Below are positions 53,755 through 64,000 of a stretch of 64,000 bases of DNA, piece after piece; within the stretch, counting starts at the first letter, position 1; the number at the start of each line of letters is the position of its first letter. The stretch spans positions 162,427,908-162,491,907 of the forward strand of contig OY757011.1 in NCBI GenBank assembly GCA_963580285.1, in the 5' to 3' direction. The stretch comes from Lucinisca nassula. Taxonomy: Eukaryota > Mollusca > Bivalvia > Lucinida > Lucinidae. The notes beneath the pieces are model-generated. The model was not told the origin of the DNA, made no database searches, and worked only from the letters and a program-made list of their open reading frames with translations. A program made the position numbers and the translations under genes.

Positions 53755-54445
53755 ACAAATGTAATCATAAATAAGTATAAAGAATGTGTAAAAATCTAAT
53801 AAGGTCATGAAAATCAATAATTACGTGAATAAATAAATAAATAAATAAGACGCACATCAGACACCGCATTCTTAGATTGATTTACATTCCAAGGAGATGC
53901 CCAGGCGAAGATGTGTTGATTTCACAGTTGATTGAAAATGACCCGCTTTGGGATTACACGCGTGTGTAGACGATAAAGCTTTTTCTGAATAAGCTCCACA
54001 TTTAATCGCAAAATGACGTTATAAGATATTATTTTGAAATACGCACAATATTGTAAACACATTGCGTCTGATACAGGCGCTTTTTTTGCAATATTAACAG
54101 AAAGTGCAGATTTTAGCCGATGAAGTAGGGCACTGTCGTTGTTTTTCCACAGTTTTCTATGCTTAAGGATTAAGGATTGCTAATTTGAAAATTAAAATGC
54201 CGGCAGCTAATTAAATAAATGTTACACTTATTTGATATCTTTTTGAAGGAATTTAAATGGACAATTAGTTCAATACGGAACATGTTTGTCAAATTGAAAA
54301 ATAAGTTATATTTGTTTAAAAATTGTTTTCCAATAAAGCGCCTGCTATTTCCAACAAGAGATTCTATACAGGTAAGCCGAGAAGGTCAGCACACAGTTAA
54401 AGGCTTAATCCTTTGCGCCAAAGGTATACATGTCAACAATAGTTG
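53755..54445. repeat. Duplicated segment, copy 2
   Basis: Second copy of 49735-50420, diverged by substitutions and small indels. It also starts near a tetranucleotide tract and ends AATAGTTGCGGATG. Confidence 0.7.
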
Positions 54446-54447
54446 CG

Positions 54448-55255
54448 GATGGGAATAATGGATATCCATATATCGAGTTATGGATATCCATAACTCGAAT
54501 TATAAATATCCATAATTCGAATTACGGATATCCATAAATCGATATGAATTAATGATATTCATTAATCGAATTAATTCGATTTATGGATATCTATAATTCG
54601 ATTTATGGATATTCATTATTCGGCTGATTTATGGATATCCATAAATCGAATTATGGATATCCTTAAATCAAATTATGGATATCAATAAATACGGAGTAAA
54701 TTGTAAAACAGCGCCCCATAGATATCCATTAGTCCGCTGATTTATGGATATCCATAATTCGAATTATGAATATCCATAAATCGGGCTGAAGTATGGATAT
54801 CCATGATTCGAATTATGGATATCCATAAATCACCACAAAAGCCTTTGGTTTCAGTCATTATTTATTGTATTTATTTGCTGAGTCGAATTATGGATATCCA
54901 TAAATCGAATTATGGATATCCATAAATGGACCGGATTATGGATATCCATAATTCGAATAAATGATATCCATAATTCGCATTATGGATATCCATAAATCGA
55001 TCTGAATTATGGATATCCATAAATCGCATTATGGATATCCATAATTCGAATTAATGATATCCATAATTCGTACTATGGATATCCATAAATCGATCTGAAT
55101 TATGGATATCCTCGATTATGGATATCCATAATTCGTAATTCGAATTATTGATATCCATAAATGATTATGGATATCCATAAATAATAATGGAAATCCATAA
55201 TTCGAATTATGGACATCCATAAATAATTATGAATATCTATAAACAGGGAATAAAT
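54448..55255. repeat. Array of ATGGATATCCAT palindromes
   Basis: About 800 bp made almost only of the 12-bp perfect palindrome ATGGATATCCAT (some ATGAATATCCAT, ATTGATATCCAT) alternating with AATCGAATT / AATTCGAATT linkers, roughly 22-bp spacing, about 30 copies. Confidence 0.85.
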
Positions 55256-55259
55256 AGTA

Positions 55260-55560
55260 AAAGGGCGCCCCATACTTAAGCAACACAAAATTAAATTCGA
55301 TGAACACATCGTTTTCTAGTTTTATTTGCATGTTTCATCTTTTACTGAATTCTGCCTTATGCTAGATTACTCAAGAAAACCTGGATTTTACGGCGTTATG
55401 GGACACACAGTCGCTCAGTGGCTAACCCGAAATTCACGAAACGGACCAAACGAGGCTTTCATAAACACTGGAGTTGGTCTGAATTCAAACTTCAGAGATG
55501 TCAAAGCCTGATTTGTTCACAATGCATTTTTACGGTGGCAACTAGCAGTTATGGAACACA
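55260..55560. other. Stretch without recognised feature
   Basis: A 61-codon open frame (55326-55511) has no recognisable domain. Confidence 0.3.
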
Positions 55561-55569
55561 CAACAATCT

Positions 55570-55675
55570 GTTTTAGACCAGAAATAATAAAAATAAGGTT
55601 TACCCCCAGTTTAACTATATAAAAAGTGGGGTTCGAGGGGGGTCAAAATTATATAGGCATGTTTTCCTGATAGCA
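55570..55675. repeat. FB3 right arm
   Basis: AGAAATAATAAAAATAAGG, GTGGGGTTCGAGGGGG, GCATGTTTTCCTGAT. Confidence 0.5.
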
Positions 55676-55924
55676 TTCACTTGTCATGCTTTGCTATAGC
55701 AGGCCCATGCCGATCAAACTGTACATTTGTGCTGGTTGAACATGTAATTTTTCATGCTCCGACTCATAAAATTTCCAGACATGAACGGCTCAATCTAAGG
55801 AACGTGTCTATACATTGACTGAAACATTTATTTACATTTTTAAAGTGAGGCCACATGGCATACATGTATTTGATTTGATTGTTTTGTTTGTTTGTTCTGG
55901 AGTTTAACGGCCCAGACAACGCTT

Positions 55925-56090
55925 TTTTAGGTCATACAGATTGTGGGTACTCGTTAGAACCGCCTCGATGAGGCGGTTCTAACGAGTACCCACAATCTAT
56001 ATTTTGAGCAGAAATAAGAAAAATATCACAATTTTTACATCTTAAATTTTTCATTTTTTTAGGTAAATTTACAATGTATTTTCGATTATG
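55925..56090. repeat. FB3 half with intact hairpin
   Basis: GTGGGTACTCGTTAGAACC, then GAGGCGGTTCTAACG. A SINE-B tail scrap (GGAGTTTAACGGCCC) precedes it. Confidence 0.6.
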
Positions 56091-56700
56091 ATTGACACAA
56101 CTTGTTGGATATGAAGACCGGTGAGTTTTTTGCTGATCACTATGTGTTCTTGTAGATTTTGTCATATACGGTTAATTGGACATGGCGGAAACTTAGATTT
56201 TATATTTTATAATAACTTTGTCAATCGACCCAAAGTTGCTAAATGAATGTGAATTAAATTGCCAATGTCCACTTGGCTGTCGTTGACCGCATAAATATAT
56301 TTGAACGAAATCTAGGATGAGCCCATAAAACTATTTACAGTCCAAACACAGAGGTATCCTAAAACGCAAACCTCTGAGTCTCAATCTTAAACTGTGCGGG
56401 CTTTGAGCTCCTCTGCCGTCTTGGCATTCATCGCCAAGAAGAGGGAATATTCCACTGAGGAATAGTTCTAAGGAAGAAAGAGTTTTTCAGGGCATCACTA
56501 TAGGACTGGTACCTACGATACTGAGAATTATTTGCTTTTGATGCTCTTGTTTGGGTTGACACTGTTGCAGGGGTCAAGTACCTATCCTTGTTAATTGATA
56601 CTGTACCACGACAGAGTTTACCTTGTAGAAGAAGGTTAAGGAGAGTCTCCAGGGATAGCCGCTACACAATCACTTTACGTCAATTTCCGTAATTTAAGCA
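56091..56700. other. Stretch without recognised feature
   Basis: No coding, RNA or repeat signal was recognised. Confidence 0.35.
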
Positions 56701-56707
56701 AACGGCG

Positions 56708-57000
56708 AAGCAAACAGTGAATGCCCTGACCAGAAGCTGCGTTTTGTGGCGTATGACCAGGGTCTGTTGGCAATTGTCCCGCATAAACGACTCAATAGGC
56801 AGCGTAATAAAAACAAGCGGCCAAAACAGCGGACCAACGTGGGGCCGGCCCGACCTTGGCCCGACATTCTTTGCTGGATGGGAATTTTAAGTTGTGTTTC
56901 AGTATTGACCCTGCCTGCAGAAAACAGCGGACCAACGTCGAGCCGATAGCGACCCGACGATGACCCGGCATTCTTTGCTGACTGGGGAACTGGCTAGAAA
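56708..57000. repeat. PB2 scrap and two direct GCGGACCAACGT units
   Basis: GCAAACAGTGAATGCCCTG...GTGGCGTATGACCAGGG, then AAACAGCGGACCAACGT...CATTCTTTGCTG twice (about 56822 and 56922). Confidence 0.5.
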
Positions 57001-57111
57001 AATCAATGTTCAAGTTCGGACATTCGACTCACAAGTGTTTTAAGCAGATTTTATTAAAACTTTGGTTTTCATGGCAACATTTAGCTTCCACTCAGTAATT
57101 GATTACTTTTT

Positions 57112-57262
57112 AACGGAATTTTGAGTTTTACACCCCACCAACAGCTAAGGTCATACAAAGACGGTACTTCGGTTTAAAGACTCATCCGAAAGTTTGCGAA
57201 CCCACGACCCCTGTATTATGAAGCGAGTAGCATAACCAGTACACAACGGAGGCTTCTGACGG
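57112..57262 (-). mobile_element. SINE-C, reverse
   Basis: TTTACACCCCACCAACAGC, AAAGACTCATCCGAAAG, CACAACGGAGGCTTCTG. Complement of the 1885 copy. Confidence 0.65.
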
Positions 57263-57837
57263 AATTCTGTCAAATCCTTTACAGATACTCAGATGTCTGG
57301 GTCGGATTTGAATATTAAGTATAGAGCTAACGTCCCCTTAAAGATTGATGAAAAATGTCCATAGCGGACTTATAATGCGTAAAATGGTTTCCGACCAATT
57401 ACTTGCTTTTTTTCATCGAAATTCCATGAAACCTACAGGTGTTCAGGACAAGCATATCTTGACCGTGTTAGAAATTTGGTCAGATTGGTATATTTAGTAC
57501 AGAGTTAACATCCCCTTTAAGATTGAAACAATGCCCAGAAGACTTATGGGAAAAAAATGGTTTGCGCCCAATAACTTTTTTTTTTAGCGAAATTCAAGAT
57601 GGCCACTATTCTGACCATCTTGAAATAATTTTACTGACATCTACTTCCGAAACGAAAGTCAGATTAAGCTATAAAACGTGATGGGCATGAGGATTCAGAA
57701 CTGTATAAATTATTCCGCTCCGATATCCATGATGTCCATCTTGAATTTCTTTAAAAGACATCCTATCCAGCTTCGAAAGTCGGACTGAGCTGAACCGCTT
57801 GGGATTACTAAAATCATCAAACTTGCCGCCATTGAAT

Positions 57838-58205
57838 TTCTTTTTATCATATGACGTCGCGTCTGAGAGTGTAATAACGCCATGTAATATTTTCGATAAT
57901 CCACTAGTGGATTAAATATGCAAATTAGCTAGATACGTCCCGTAACGTTACATGTACGACGTTCTCAACGGCGTCGCGTTTACTAATGGCGGAAAATTGA
58001 CATTTTTGTAAACAATCGTGGATAAAATGCGTTTTAAATGTCATATGATAAATAGAACCTTGCATTCGTGCTCATGTATTATTAGATTTATTAAACTCGT
58101 TGGGGAAAAGAGATAAAATGCTCGGCAAAGCCTCGCATTTTATCCCTTTTCCTCAACTCGTTTAATAAATTCAATAATACATGAGCACTCATGTAAGATC
58201 CTCTA
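57838..58205 (-). repeat. M5 foldback element, reverse copy
   Basis: TTTATCATATGACGTCGCG to TTTAATAAATTCAATAATAC, matching 15125-15515 in the opposite orientation. Confidence 0.65.
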
Positions 58206-58559
58206 TAAACGTCAACTCCTCCTGCAGAACCGAAAGTCAGATTGAGCTGAAACTTGATGAGAGACACCGGAGCACCATACTGATGACGATGGCGGCCATC
58301 TTGAAATTCTTTAATGCAGTGACATCTCCCGAACCGAAAGTCTGTTTTAGCTGAAACTTGGTAAGAGGCATCGGGTTAACATTGTTCCAATATCCAAGAT
58401 GGACGCCATGGTGGCCATACTGAATTTCATTTAATGACATCTCACCCATAACCGACGGTTGCATTGAGCTGAGACTTGATTGGAGGCATCGGGACTGCAT
58501 GGAGATTCAGAATTTCAAAAAAGAGAGAGAAAATGTTCCATCGCGATATCCAAGATGAT

Positions 58560-58862
58560 GGTTGGTTGGTTGATTTGAGGTTTAACGTCCCCGTCAACAC
58601 TGTAACGGTCATTTTGGAGACGTTGCTTCCAATTTTGTGGGACTTTTACCCGACATTGAGCTGAAATGACATCTCAAGCCCTGTCGCCCAATGAAACCCA
58701 TAGGGTTTATTAGCATGGACGGTCCGCCTAGCACCGCGGTTCCTGGGCAGGCTTAGATCCTCTAAGCGGTTTACCAGTACTAGTGTGCGGGCCGGATTCA
58801 GCTCTGCGTGGAAGCATCATGCAGCCCATATATTTCTTCAAGCCCCTATGGGCGGGGGCCGT
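58560..58862 (-). mobile_element. SINE-A, 303 bp
   Basis: Perfect 14-bp duplication ATATCCAAGATGAT (58546-58559, 58863-58876) from the surrounding tandem unit. Confidence 0.85.
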
Positions 58863-58984
58863 ATATCCAAGATGATCGATATCGTGACCATCATGAATTA
58901 CTCAAATGTCATCTCATGAACCGAAAGTCACATAAAGCCTTGACTTGGTGGGAAGCGGATTCAGAATTTCTAAAATTATCCAAG

Positions 58985-59135
58985 AAAGCACATGACGTAA
59001 GTGTGACGTCATCAACGTCGGTACAACGTCATGACGTTTATAAAACATCACATTAACGTCGGTGCAACGTCATGACGTTTATACAACATTACATTAACGT
59101 CGTTGATTTGACGTTGCCTTAGCGACGTTTGCCTA
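58985..59135. repeat. M7 ACGT-palindrome repeat
   Basis: ACATGACGTAAGTGTGACG, ACGTCGGTGCAACGTCATG, GTTGATTTGACGTTGCC. Confidence 0.6.
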
Positions 59136-59487
59136 TGGGTTTTCAATCCGGTATCACAGATAGCCTCCGCGGCCGGTCATCTTGAACCGATTCGGAGTGA
59201 GCTGAAATTTAATGGGAGACATCGGGGCAACATGGAATTTTAGAATTTCTAAAACTCGTCTGTTCCGATATAAAAGATGGCCGGCATGGCACCCATTTTG
59301 AAATTCTTTCAACGTCATCTTCCCCAGAACCAACTATCTAACTTACTGAGCTTAAACTTGATGGAAGGAATCCGGGCGACATTAAGATTTAGAATGACCA
59401 AGTTATTCTATTCCGATATCCAAGGTGAGGGCCATGGTGGCCCTCTTGAAATTTGGGCCCCGTCAAGCGATTTTGGTACTTATCGCC

Positions 59488-59570
59488 TATGCGAGCAGCG
59501 AAAGTTCAGGCGAGCCTGCGCATCCGCGCAGTCTCGCCAGAACCTTCGCTGCTCGCTCATACAAGCATTG
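59488..59570. repeat. GC-rich foldback
   Basis: TGCGAGCAGCGAAAGTTC pairs with GAACCTTCGCTGCTCGC; inner GGCGAG/CTCGCC and CTGCGC/GCGCAG. Confidence 0.7.
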
Positions 59571-59839
59571 AATCAAGAGGAACCTTCAGACAAAAAGCCA
59601 TATCCATGGCCCTTCTGAATGGCTGGGCATGCGCAGTTAAAACTTGTCATGACGGAATGCTCGAAGACCCAAATTCGCTTGGCAGGGCTCATTTTCAGAC
59701 GACATCTCCTCCCTAACAGAAGGTCGAATAGAGGTGAATCTTGATGGGAGGTATTGGGAGACATGAAAATTCAGAATTGCTAAAACCATTCCGTTCTGAT
59801 ATCCAAGATTGCTGCCATGGCGACCATTTTGTTAATCTT

Positions 59840-60180
59840 CAAATGAAATATACTCTAAAGGAAACTGCTTGAATTCAAATTAGTGCATATGACAAATGAA
59901 ACACGTTCTTATGTATTACCCTCGGTCCAGGGTCTAATAGTTTCACAGGAATGTTCAATTAATGACCTTGTACCCAAATTACTAAAGTGATTCCATTCAT
60001 CTAAACAAGATGGCTGCCAGAGCTAAAAAAAACATCAATCAACATCTCTCAAGCCTCTGAATCATAAATGCGCAGCCAATCTATTTACATGTACTTAAAA
60101 GGGAGAGGTATCATTCATGTTTCTGTAATTACATCGGGAGTTTCTACAGTTTCTGGCTAAAGAATGCGTACTGCATATGT
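59840..60180. other. Stretch without recognised feature
   Basis: A SINE-B-like scrap (TTTCTGGCTAAAGAATGCG) at about 60150; otherwise nothing. Confidence 0.3.
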
Positions 60181-60183
60181 ATA

Positions 60184-60833
60184 AATAAGTTCTGAATAGT
60201 TAGATCCTTTGGAAGCAAAGAAGACACCAAATAAACGCAAATAGCAGACTCGGTTTTATCGAGTCTGTTCATGACCAGAACTGAAATGTGCAATACCGGC
60301 CACGCCCTTTAGCACCGGCTCATGCAGAAGTCTATTTTCAAAATGATTATAAATAAACTCAATGATCCCAAAGGACCAGAAAAAAATTGTACCATGATGA
60401 TGAACTTTTACGGCCGCCACACGGCACAACACCAGCAATCAATAAGTTCTGAGTTGTAAGATCCTTTGGAAGCAAACAGTACACCAAATAAACGAACATT
60501 ACGAAAACACATCTATACAAATACAATGTAAATTTTACCGCCCCCCCCCCCCCAAAAAAAAACAAAAAACAAAACAAAACAAAAAAAAAAAACAACGAAA
60601 AATTGTGATATTTTTTCTGATTTCTGCTCAAATTATAGATTGTGGGTACCCGTTAGAACCGCCTCATCGAGGCGGTTCTAACGAGTACCCACAATCTATA
60701 TTTTGGAGCAGAAATAAGAAAAATATGGTTTTCCACTGGGATAAAAATGGGGTTCAAGGGGGACAAAATTATATTGGCTTGTTTTCGTGATGAATAGCAG
60801 ACTCGGTTTTATTGAGTCTGTGCGTGACCAGTA
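60184..60833. repeat. Tandem duplication (264-bp offset), second copy split by FB3
   Basis: AATAAGTTCTGAATAGTTAG...ATAGCAGACTCGGTTTTATCG at 60184-60277 recurs as 60448-60496 plus 60793-60833. Confidence 0.75.
60497..60792. mobile_element. FB3 MITE, 296 bp, ends defined by an empty site
   Basis: CATTACGAAAACACATC to TTGTTTTCGTGATG. The undisturbed copy at 60184-60277 (AAACGCAAATAGCAG) shows what was there before. Poly-C/poly-A runs lie in the left arm. Confidence 0.8.
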
Positions 60834-60837
60834 TATA

Positions 60838-61130
60838 AGCATGTTCTGGAAAGTGTGGTAATGTAAACTGACCAGCCCGATATGACTTAATATAGAGTTG
60901 TTTGGGCCTTTAGAAATCCATCCTCTGAAGCCAATGTCTCAATTTAAAATGAGTTGACAAAACTTTTTACCGTAATAATTTCTACCGAACAAAATGGCAG
61001 ATATAGAGCTGAAATAAACCATAATCAAATGGTAATACACCATGACTCAAATCAGCGATTCAGGCCCATCATGTACATCTTGCTTTTTTAAAGTGACCGA
61101 CAATCTTGAAAAAGTAACAATTATGGCTTT
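60838..61130. other. SINE-B remnant and unassigned sequence
   Basis: TATATAAGCATGTTCTGGAAAG, AACTGACCAGCCCG to about 60915, then nothing recognised. Confidence 0.35.
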
Positions 61131-61144
61131 ATCTGGACATTTTA

Positions 61145-61446
61145 GCGCCCCCGCCCATAGGGGCTTGAAGAAATATATGGGCTGCATGATGCTTCCACGC
61201 AGAGCTGAATCCGGCCCGCACACTAGTACTGGTAAACTGCTTAGAGGATCTAAGCCTGCCCAGGAACCGCCGCGTGCGAGGCAGACCGTCCATGCTTATA
61301 ACCCTATTGGTTTCATTAGACGACAGGGCTTGAGATGTCATTTCATCTCAATGTCGGGTAAAAGTCCCACAAAATTGGAAGCAACGTTTCCAAAATGACC
61401 GTTACAGTGTTGACGGGGACGTTAAACCTCAAATCAAACAAACAAA
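61145..61446 (+). mobile_element. SINE-A, 302 bp
   Basis: Perfect 14-bp duplication ATCTGGACATTTTA (61131-61144, 61447-61460). Head GCGCCCCCGCCCATAGGGGC, tail CAAATCAAACAAACAA. With 58560 it gives the best family borders. Confidence 0.88.
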
Positions 61447-61544
61447 ATCTGGACATTTTAATTAGTTTTTATTTTGGTCCTTCCACACAGAGATGAAGCT
61501 GACCACACATGATCACTGGTAAACGGTAAACCGCTTAGAAAAAG

Positions 61545-61836
61545 ACCCCGCCCATTGGGGCTTGGTGAAATAGATGATGCTTCCACGCAGAGCTGAAACC
61601 GACCGCACACGAGTACTGGTAAACAGCTGAGAGGATCTAAGCCTGCCCAGGCAAAGCGGTGCGAGTCGGACCGTCCATGCTTAAAAACCCTATTGGTTTC
61701 ATTGACGACAGGGCTTGAGATGTCATTTCATCTTTATGTGGGGTAAAAGTCCCACGGAATTGGAAACAACGTCTACAAAATGACCTAAATAGTGTTGACG
61801 GGGACGTTAAACCTCAATTCAAATAAACAAACAAAC
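61545..61836 (+). mobile_element. SINE-A, full length, diverged
   Basis: GCCCATTGGGGCTTGGTG to TTAAACCTCAATTCAAATAAAC; preceded by a SINE-A scrap at 61488. Confidence 0.7.
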
Positions 61837-62027
61837 AAATTTATTTATTTATTTATCTATTTATTATTGCAACTATTTAACAAGTGAATTATCTTGAAAT
61901 AGCCGTAAACTAACCCCCCCCCCCCCACCTCCCCCCCCACCCCATCCAAAGAAAAAAAAAAAAAAAGAAATAATACTGTAATAAAAAAAAATTATTAATT
62001 AATTTAAGAAATGAATTTTATTTTTCT

Positions 62028-62155
62028 GCGGTACATGGAAGTATGAACGCAGTGGGTCGCGTGGAAAGTAAATGAAACCCGAAGGGGTTCATGTAAACTT
62101 TGCTAGCGACCCGCTGTCGATCATACTTTCATGAAAAGCAGAAAAATTAATTTTT
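62028..62155. repeat. Foldback repeat
   Basis: TTTTTCTGCGGTACATGGAAG, AGTGGGTCGCGTGG pair with AGCGACCCGCTG, CTTTCATGAAAAGCAGAAAAA. Confidence 0.65.
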
Positions 62156-62466
62156 TTTTTATATTTACATTCTTTGCCGCTAGTCACTGGGCGAAAAACT
62201 GCTGATAGGGCAAAGTTTTAAAGCTGAAAAACATTAACACGCTGCTTTTTCTACAAAGAACGGAACACCGTTGACGTCACCAATGCCCTTAGAGAACTAT
62301 GGTTTAGACTGACGTCTCTTGACGCTACTGAAAATCATGTGATTCGATGCGTTCATGGAAGTACGAACTACAATGTTTTCTATAGGGTTTACATTAGACT
62401 TTACACTGGAAATAAATAAATGAATAAATAAACACATAAAATAAACTGAACAAAATATCCTAAATA

Positions 62467-62812
62467 CAGTCGAACTTCAATGGCTCGAACACCTTTGGGA
62501 CCTCGAAAATCTGTTCGAGACAGGGGTAGTTCGAGCCACTGAGGTTACTGTCAGGAGGCATAACGAGATACTTTTAGACATCTTTTCGGTGTTCCATAAT
62601 GAATATGTATGCTGTGTGTACTCATTAGAATCGCCTCATCGAGGCGATTCTAATGAGTACACACAGCATACATTTGTAAGATAAAAGACTAAAATCTCCT
62701 TAATTATCCCCCACTAGGTTTTATGTAGAGAATTTCGCCAGGGGCTCAAGAATGGGTTCGACTCATCCATGGTAAACGAGCCATCAGTGTTCGAGCCATC
62801 GAAGTTCTACTG
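62467..62812. mobile_element. Mariner-type MITE, 346 bp (TA site)
   Basis: TA|CAGTCGAACTTCAATGGCTC...GAGCCATCGAAGTTCTACTG|TA. The core hairpin ACTCATTAGAATCGCCTC-GAGGCGATTCTAATGAGT resembles the FB3 core. Confidence 0.75.
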
Positions 62813-62899
62813 TATGTGATGTGGGTATATATCTGTAGCTATGGGAAGAAGTTTGAATTAGCCATGGTAAACGAGCCTCCCGTGTTCGAGTTATTGCCC

Positions 62900-63050
62900 G
62901 GCAGGCACATGACGTGATTCTGACGTCACATCGACGTCGGTGCAACGTCATGACGTTTATGCAACGTCACATCGACGTCGGTGCAACGTCGTGACGTTGC
63001 ACCGACGTTGATTTGACGTTGCCCTAGTGACGTGTGCCTGCTGGGTGAAG
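62900..63050. repeat. M7 ACGT-palindrome repeat
   Basis: TGACGTCACATCGACGTCGG repeated, then GTTGCACCGACGTTG. A further fragment is at 63225-63280. Confidence 0.65.
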
Positions 63051-63299
63051 TTGTACTGTTTATATGCAGTTTGAGAGAGTCTTCGCAAGCTTCTGCGTCT
63101 TTCGCCATATGAACTCGTGCCGAATATTTCACAATATAAAGTCATATGTTCTGACGCCACATTAACCCTGATTCACGCCCGTAAATTCTGTCATGTTCAT
63201 TGTTGAGCTTGGATCCACGCGTCATTTCGTCAAATCAACGTGGGTGCAACGTCGATGTGACGTCATAATTATGTCATGTGCCTTCTTGTCAGAAGCACA

Positions 63300-63540
63300 T
63301 GGAACTGTTAGAATCGATGAGGCGATTCTATCAAGTACCCATAACATTATCGTTGTTACACGTCCTCATGACGATAATACATCCGGGTGACCTAATGTAT
63401 TCTGTCATGTCTCCAATTTTGAGATATTTTCTCATTTACATCCCAAACATAGATTTTGGTTGCTCATTTGAACGTTCTAACAAGTACCCACAATCTATGT
63501 TTTCAAGCATCAATAAGATAATGTATACCTCTATTAACTC
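63300..63540. repeat. FB3-related remnants
   Basis: GTTAGAATCGATGAGGCGATTC, then CAAGTACCCACAATCTATG. Confidence 0.4.
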
Positions 63541-63554
63541 CATTTTTGTCTATA

Positions 63555-63838
63555 TTGGTTTTGGTTAGTATTGAAGTTTAACGGCTCAGTCAACACTATA
63601 TGTAGGTCATTTTTCAGCCGGTCAGTTTACGTATCCACACTCCTGCATGGACAGGCTTATACGTAAGTGGTTAACCAGTACAGTTCACATCTGACAACTG
63701 CGCGGAAGGGAGAGAATGGCCGTAGAAAAGATTTCATGATCAATCTCCATGAAAGAATGTTGCCGACCCCGGCAGGTATCCAACCCGCGTCCGCCTGATC
63801 ACCAGTAAGATGCGCATCCGACTGAGCTACCGAGGCCT
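63555..63838 (-). mobile_element. SINE-B, full length
   Basis: Tail GAAGTTTAACGGCTCAGTC to tRNA head GCATCCGACTGAGCTACCGAG. Confidence 0.75.
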
Positions 63839-63850
63839 GCATTTTTCTCT

Positions 63851-64000
63851 ATATTTGTTTGTTTGATTTGAGGTTTAACGTCCCCGTCAACACCGTACAG
63901 GTCATTTTGGAGACGTTGCTTCCAATTTTGTGCGACTTTTACCTGACATTGAGATGAAATGACATCTCAAGCCCTGTCGCCCAATAAAACCAATAGGGTA
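63851..64000 (-). mobile_element. SINE-A, cut by window edge
   Basis: GTTTGATTTGAGGTTTAACG to GTCGCCCAATAAAACCAATAG. Confidence 0.7.

Larger units (their letters stand above)
57290..59830 (+). repeat. Tandem array with AAGATGGCCGCCATGG-type units, interrupted
   Basis: Units of about 110-150 bp: CCGATATCCAAGATGG, CATCTTGAAATTC, GAACCGAAAGTCAGATTGAGC, TGATGGGAGGCATCGGG. Broken by M5 (57838), SINE-A (58560), M7 (58985) and a hairpin element (59488). Confidence 0.6.

Noticed and set aside
56746..57013. Open frames on both strands across the GCGGACCAACGT repeats
   Set aside because: They follow two direct repeats and a PB2 scrap; no domain.

Overview
The window reads as nuclear DNA of a metazoan, most likely a bivalve mollusc. 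It is AT-rich and gene-poor. One host gene is visible only as short exons with GT-AG splice sites separated by introns of 4 to 6 kb. The rest is repeats: tRNA-derived SINEs, foldback MITEs, microsatellites, tandem arrays resembling the bivalve 'pearl'/Helentron-associated elements, decayed LINEs, and one intact-looking LTR retrotransposon. The bivalve assignment rests on the style of the repeats and is inference.

Host gene (minus strand, 1,104-22,859). Five exons can be joined in frame: 22727-22859, 17554-17601, 12998-13206, 7174-7254 and 1104-1199. The join gives 178 residues: a signal peptide, a complete first cadherin repeat ending in the DxNDNxPxF calcium-linker motif, and the start of a second repeat. 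The pattern, including two cysteines that could pair within EC1, recalls protocadherin-15/Cad99C. The 3' part of the gene lies off the left edge. A non-coding first exon must lie right of 22,860.

LTR retrotransposon (plus strand, 29,870-39,380). Two apparently identical 2,546-bp LTRs enclose a tRNA-Leu-type primer site, one 1,171-codon ORF and a purine tract. The ORF encodes coiled coil, SCAN-like Gag capsid, CCHC knuckle, retropepsin and Ty3/gypsy-type integrase, with no reverse transcriptase or RNase H anywhere between the LTRs. Each LTR contains a captured tRNA-type SINE.

Repeat family names used below. PB1: TTAACCCTT...AAGGGTTAA, core GATCAGATGGCTTC. PB2: the same TTAACCC-type ends, core GATCAGACGCCGC. 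FB3: CATTACGAAAACAC ends, hairpin core ACCGCCTC-GAGGCGGT. H4: GGGCCAGTTGTTC ends, 3-bp CWG target duplications. M5: long foldback element of about 380 bp. HAT6: TAGGGCTGGC ends, 8-bp target duplications. M7: ACGTCGGTGCAACGT palindromes. SINE-A (about 300 bp, tail GACGTTAAACCTCAAATCAA), SINE-B (tRNA head TAGCTCAGTCGGATGCG, tail GGCCGTTAAACTCCAATAC), SINE-C (tRNA-Thr-like), SINE-D and SINE-E (tRNA-like heads), SINE-F (149 bp, CAA tail).

Layout. 1-22.9 kb: the cadherin gene, its introns packed with MITEs, SINEs, a 145-bp tandem array with a 435-bp higher-order period and a long interrupted minisatellite. 22.9-29.8 kb: MITEs, a SINE-E, an 871-bp inverted-repeat element and two tandem arrays. 29.9-39.4 kb: the retrotransposon. 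39.4-46.2 kb: SINEs, tandem units, microsatellites. 46.2-52.1 kb: two LINE fossils broken by later insertions. 49.7-55.3 kb: a diverged duplicated segment and a striking array of ATGGATATCCAT palindromes. 55.3-64 kb: tandem units with nested SINE/MITE insertions. No rRNA, functional tRNA or CRISPR was found.
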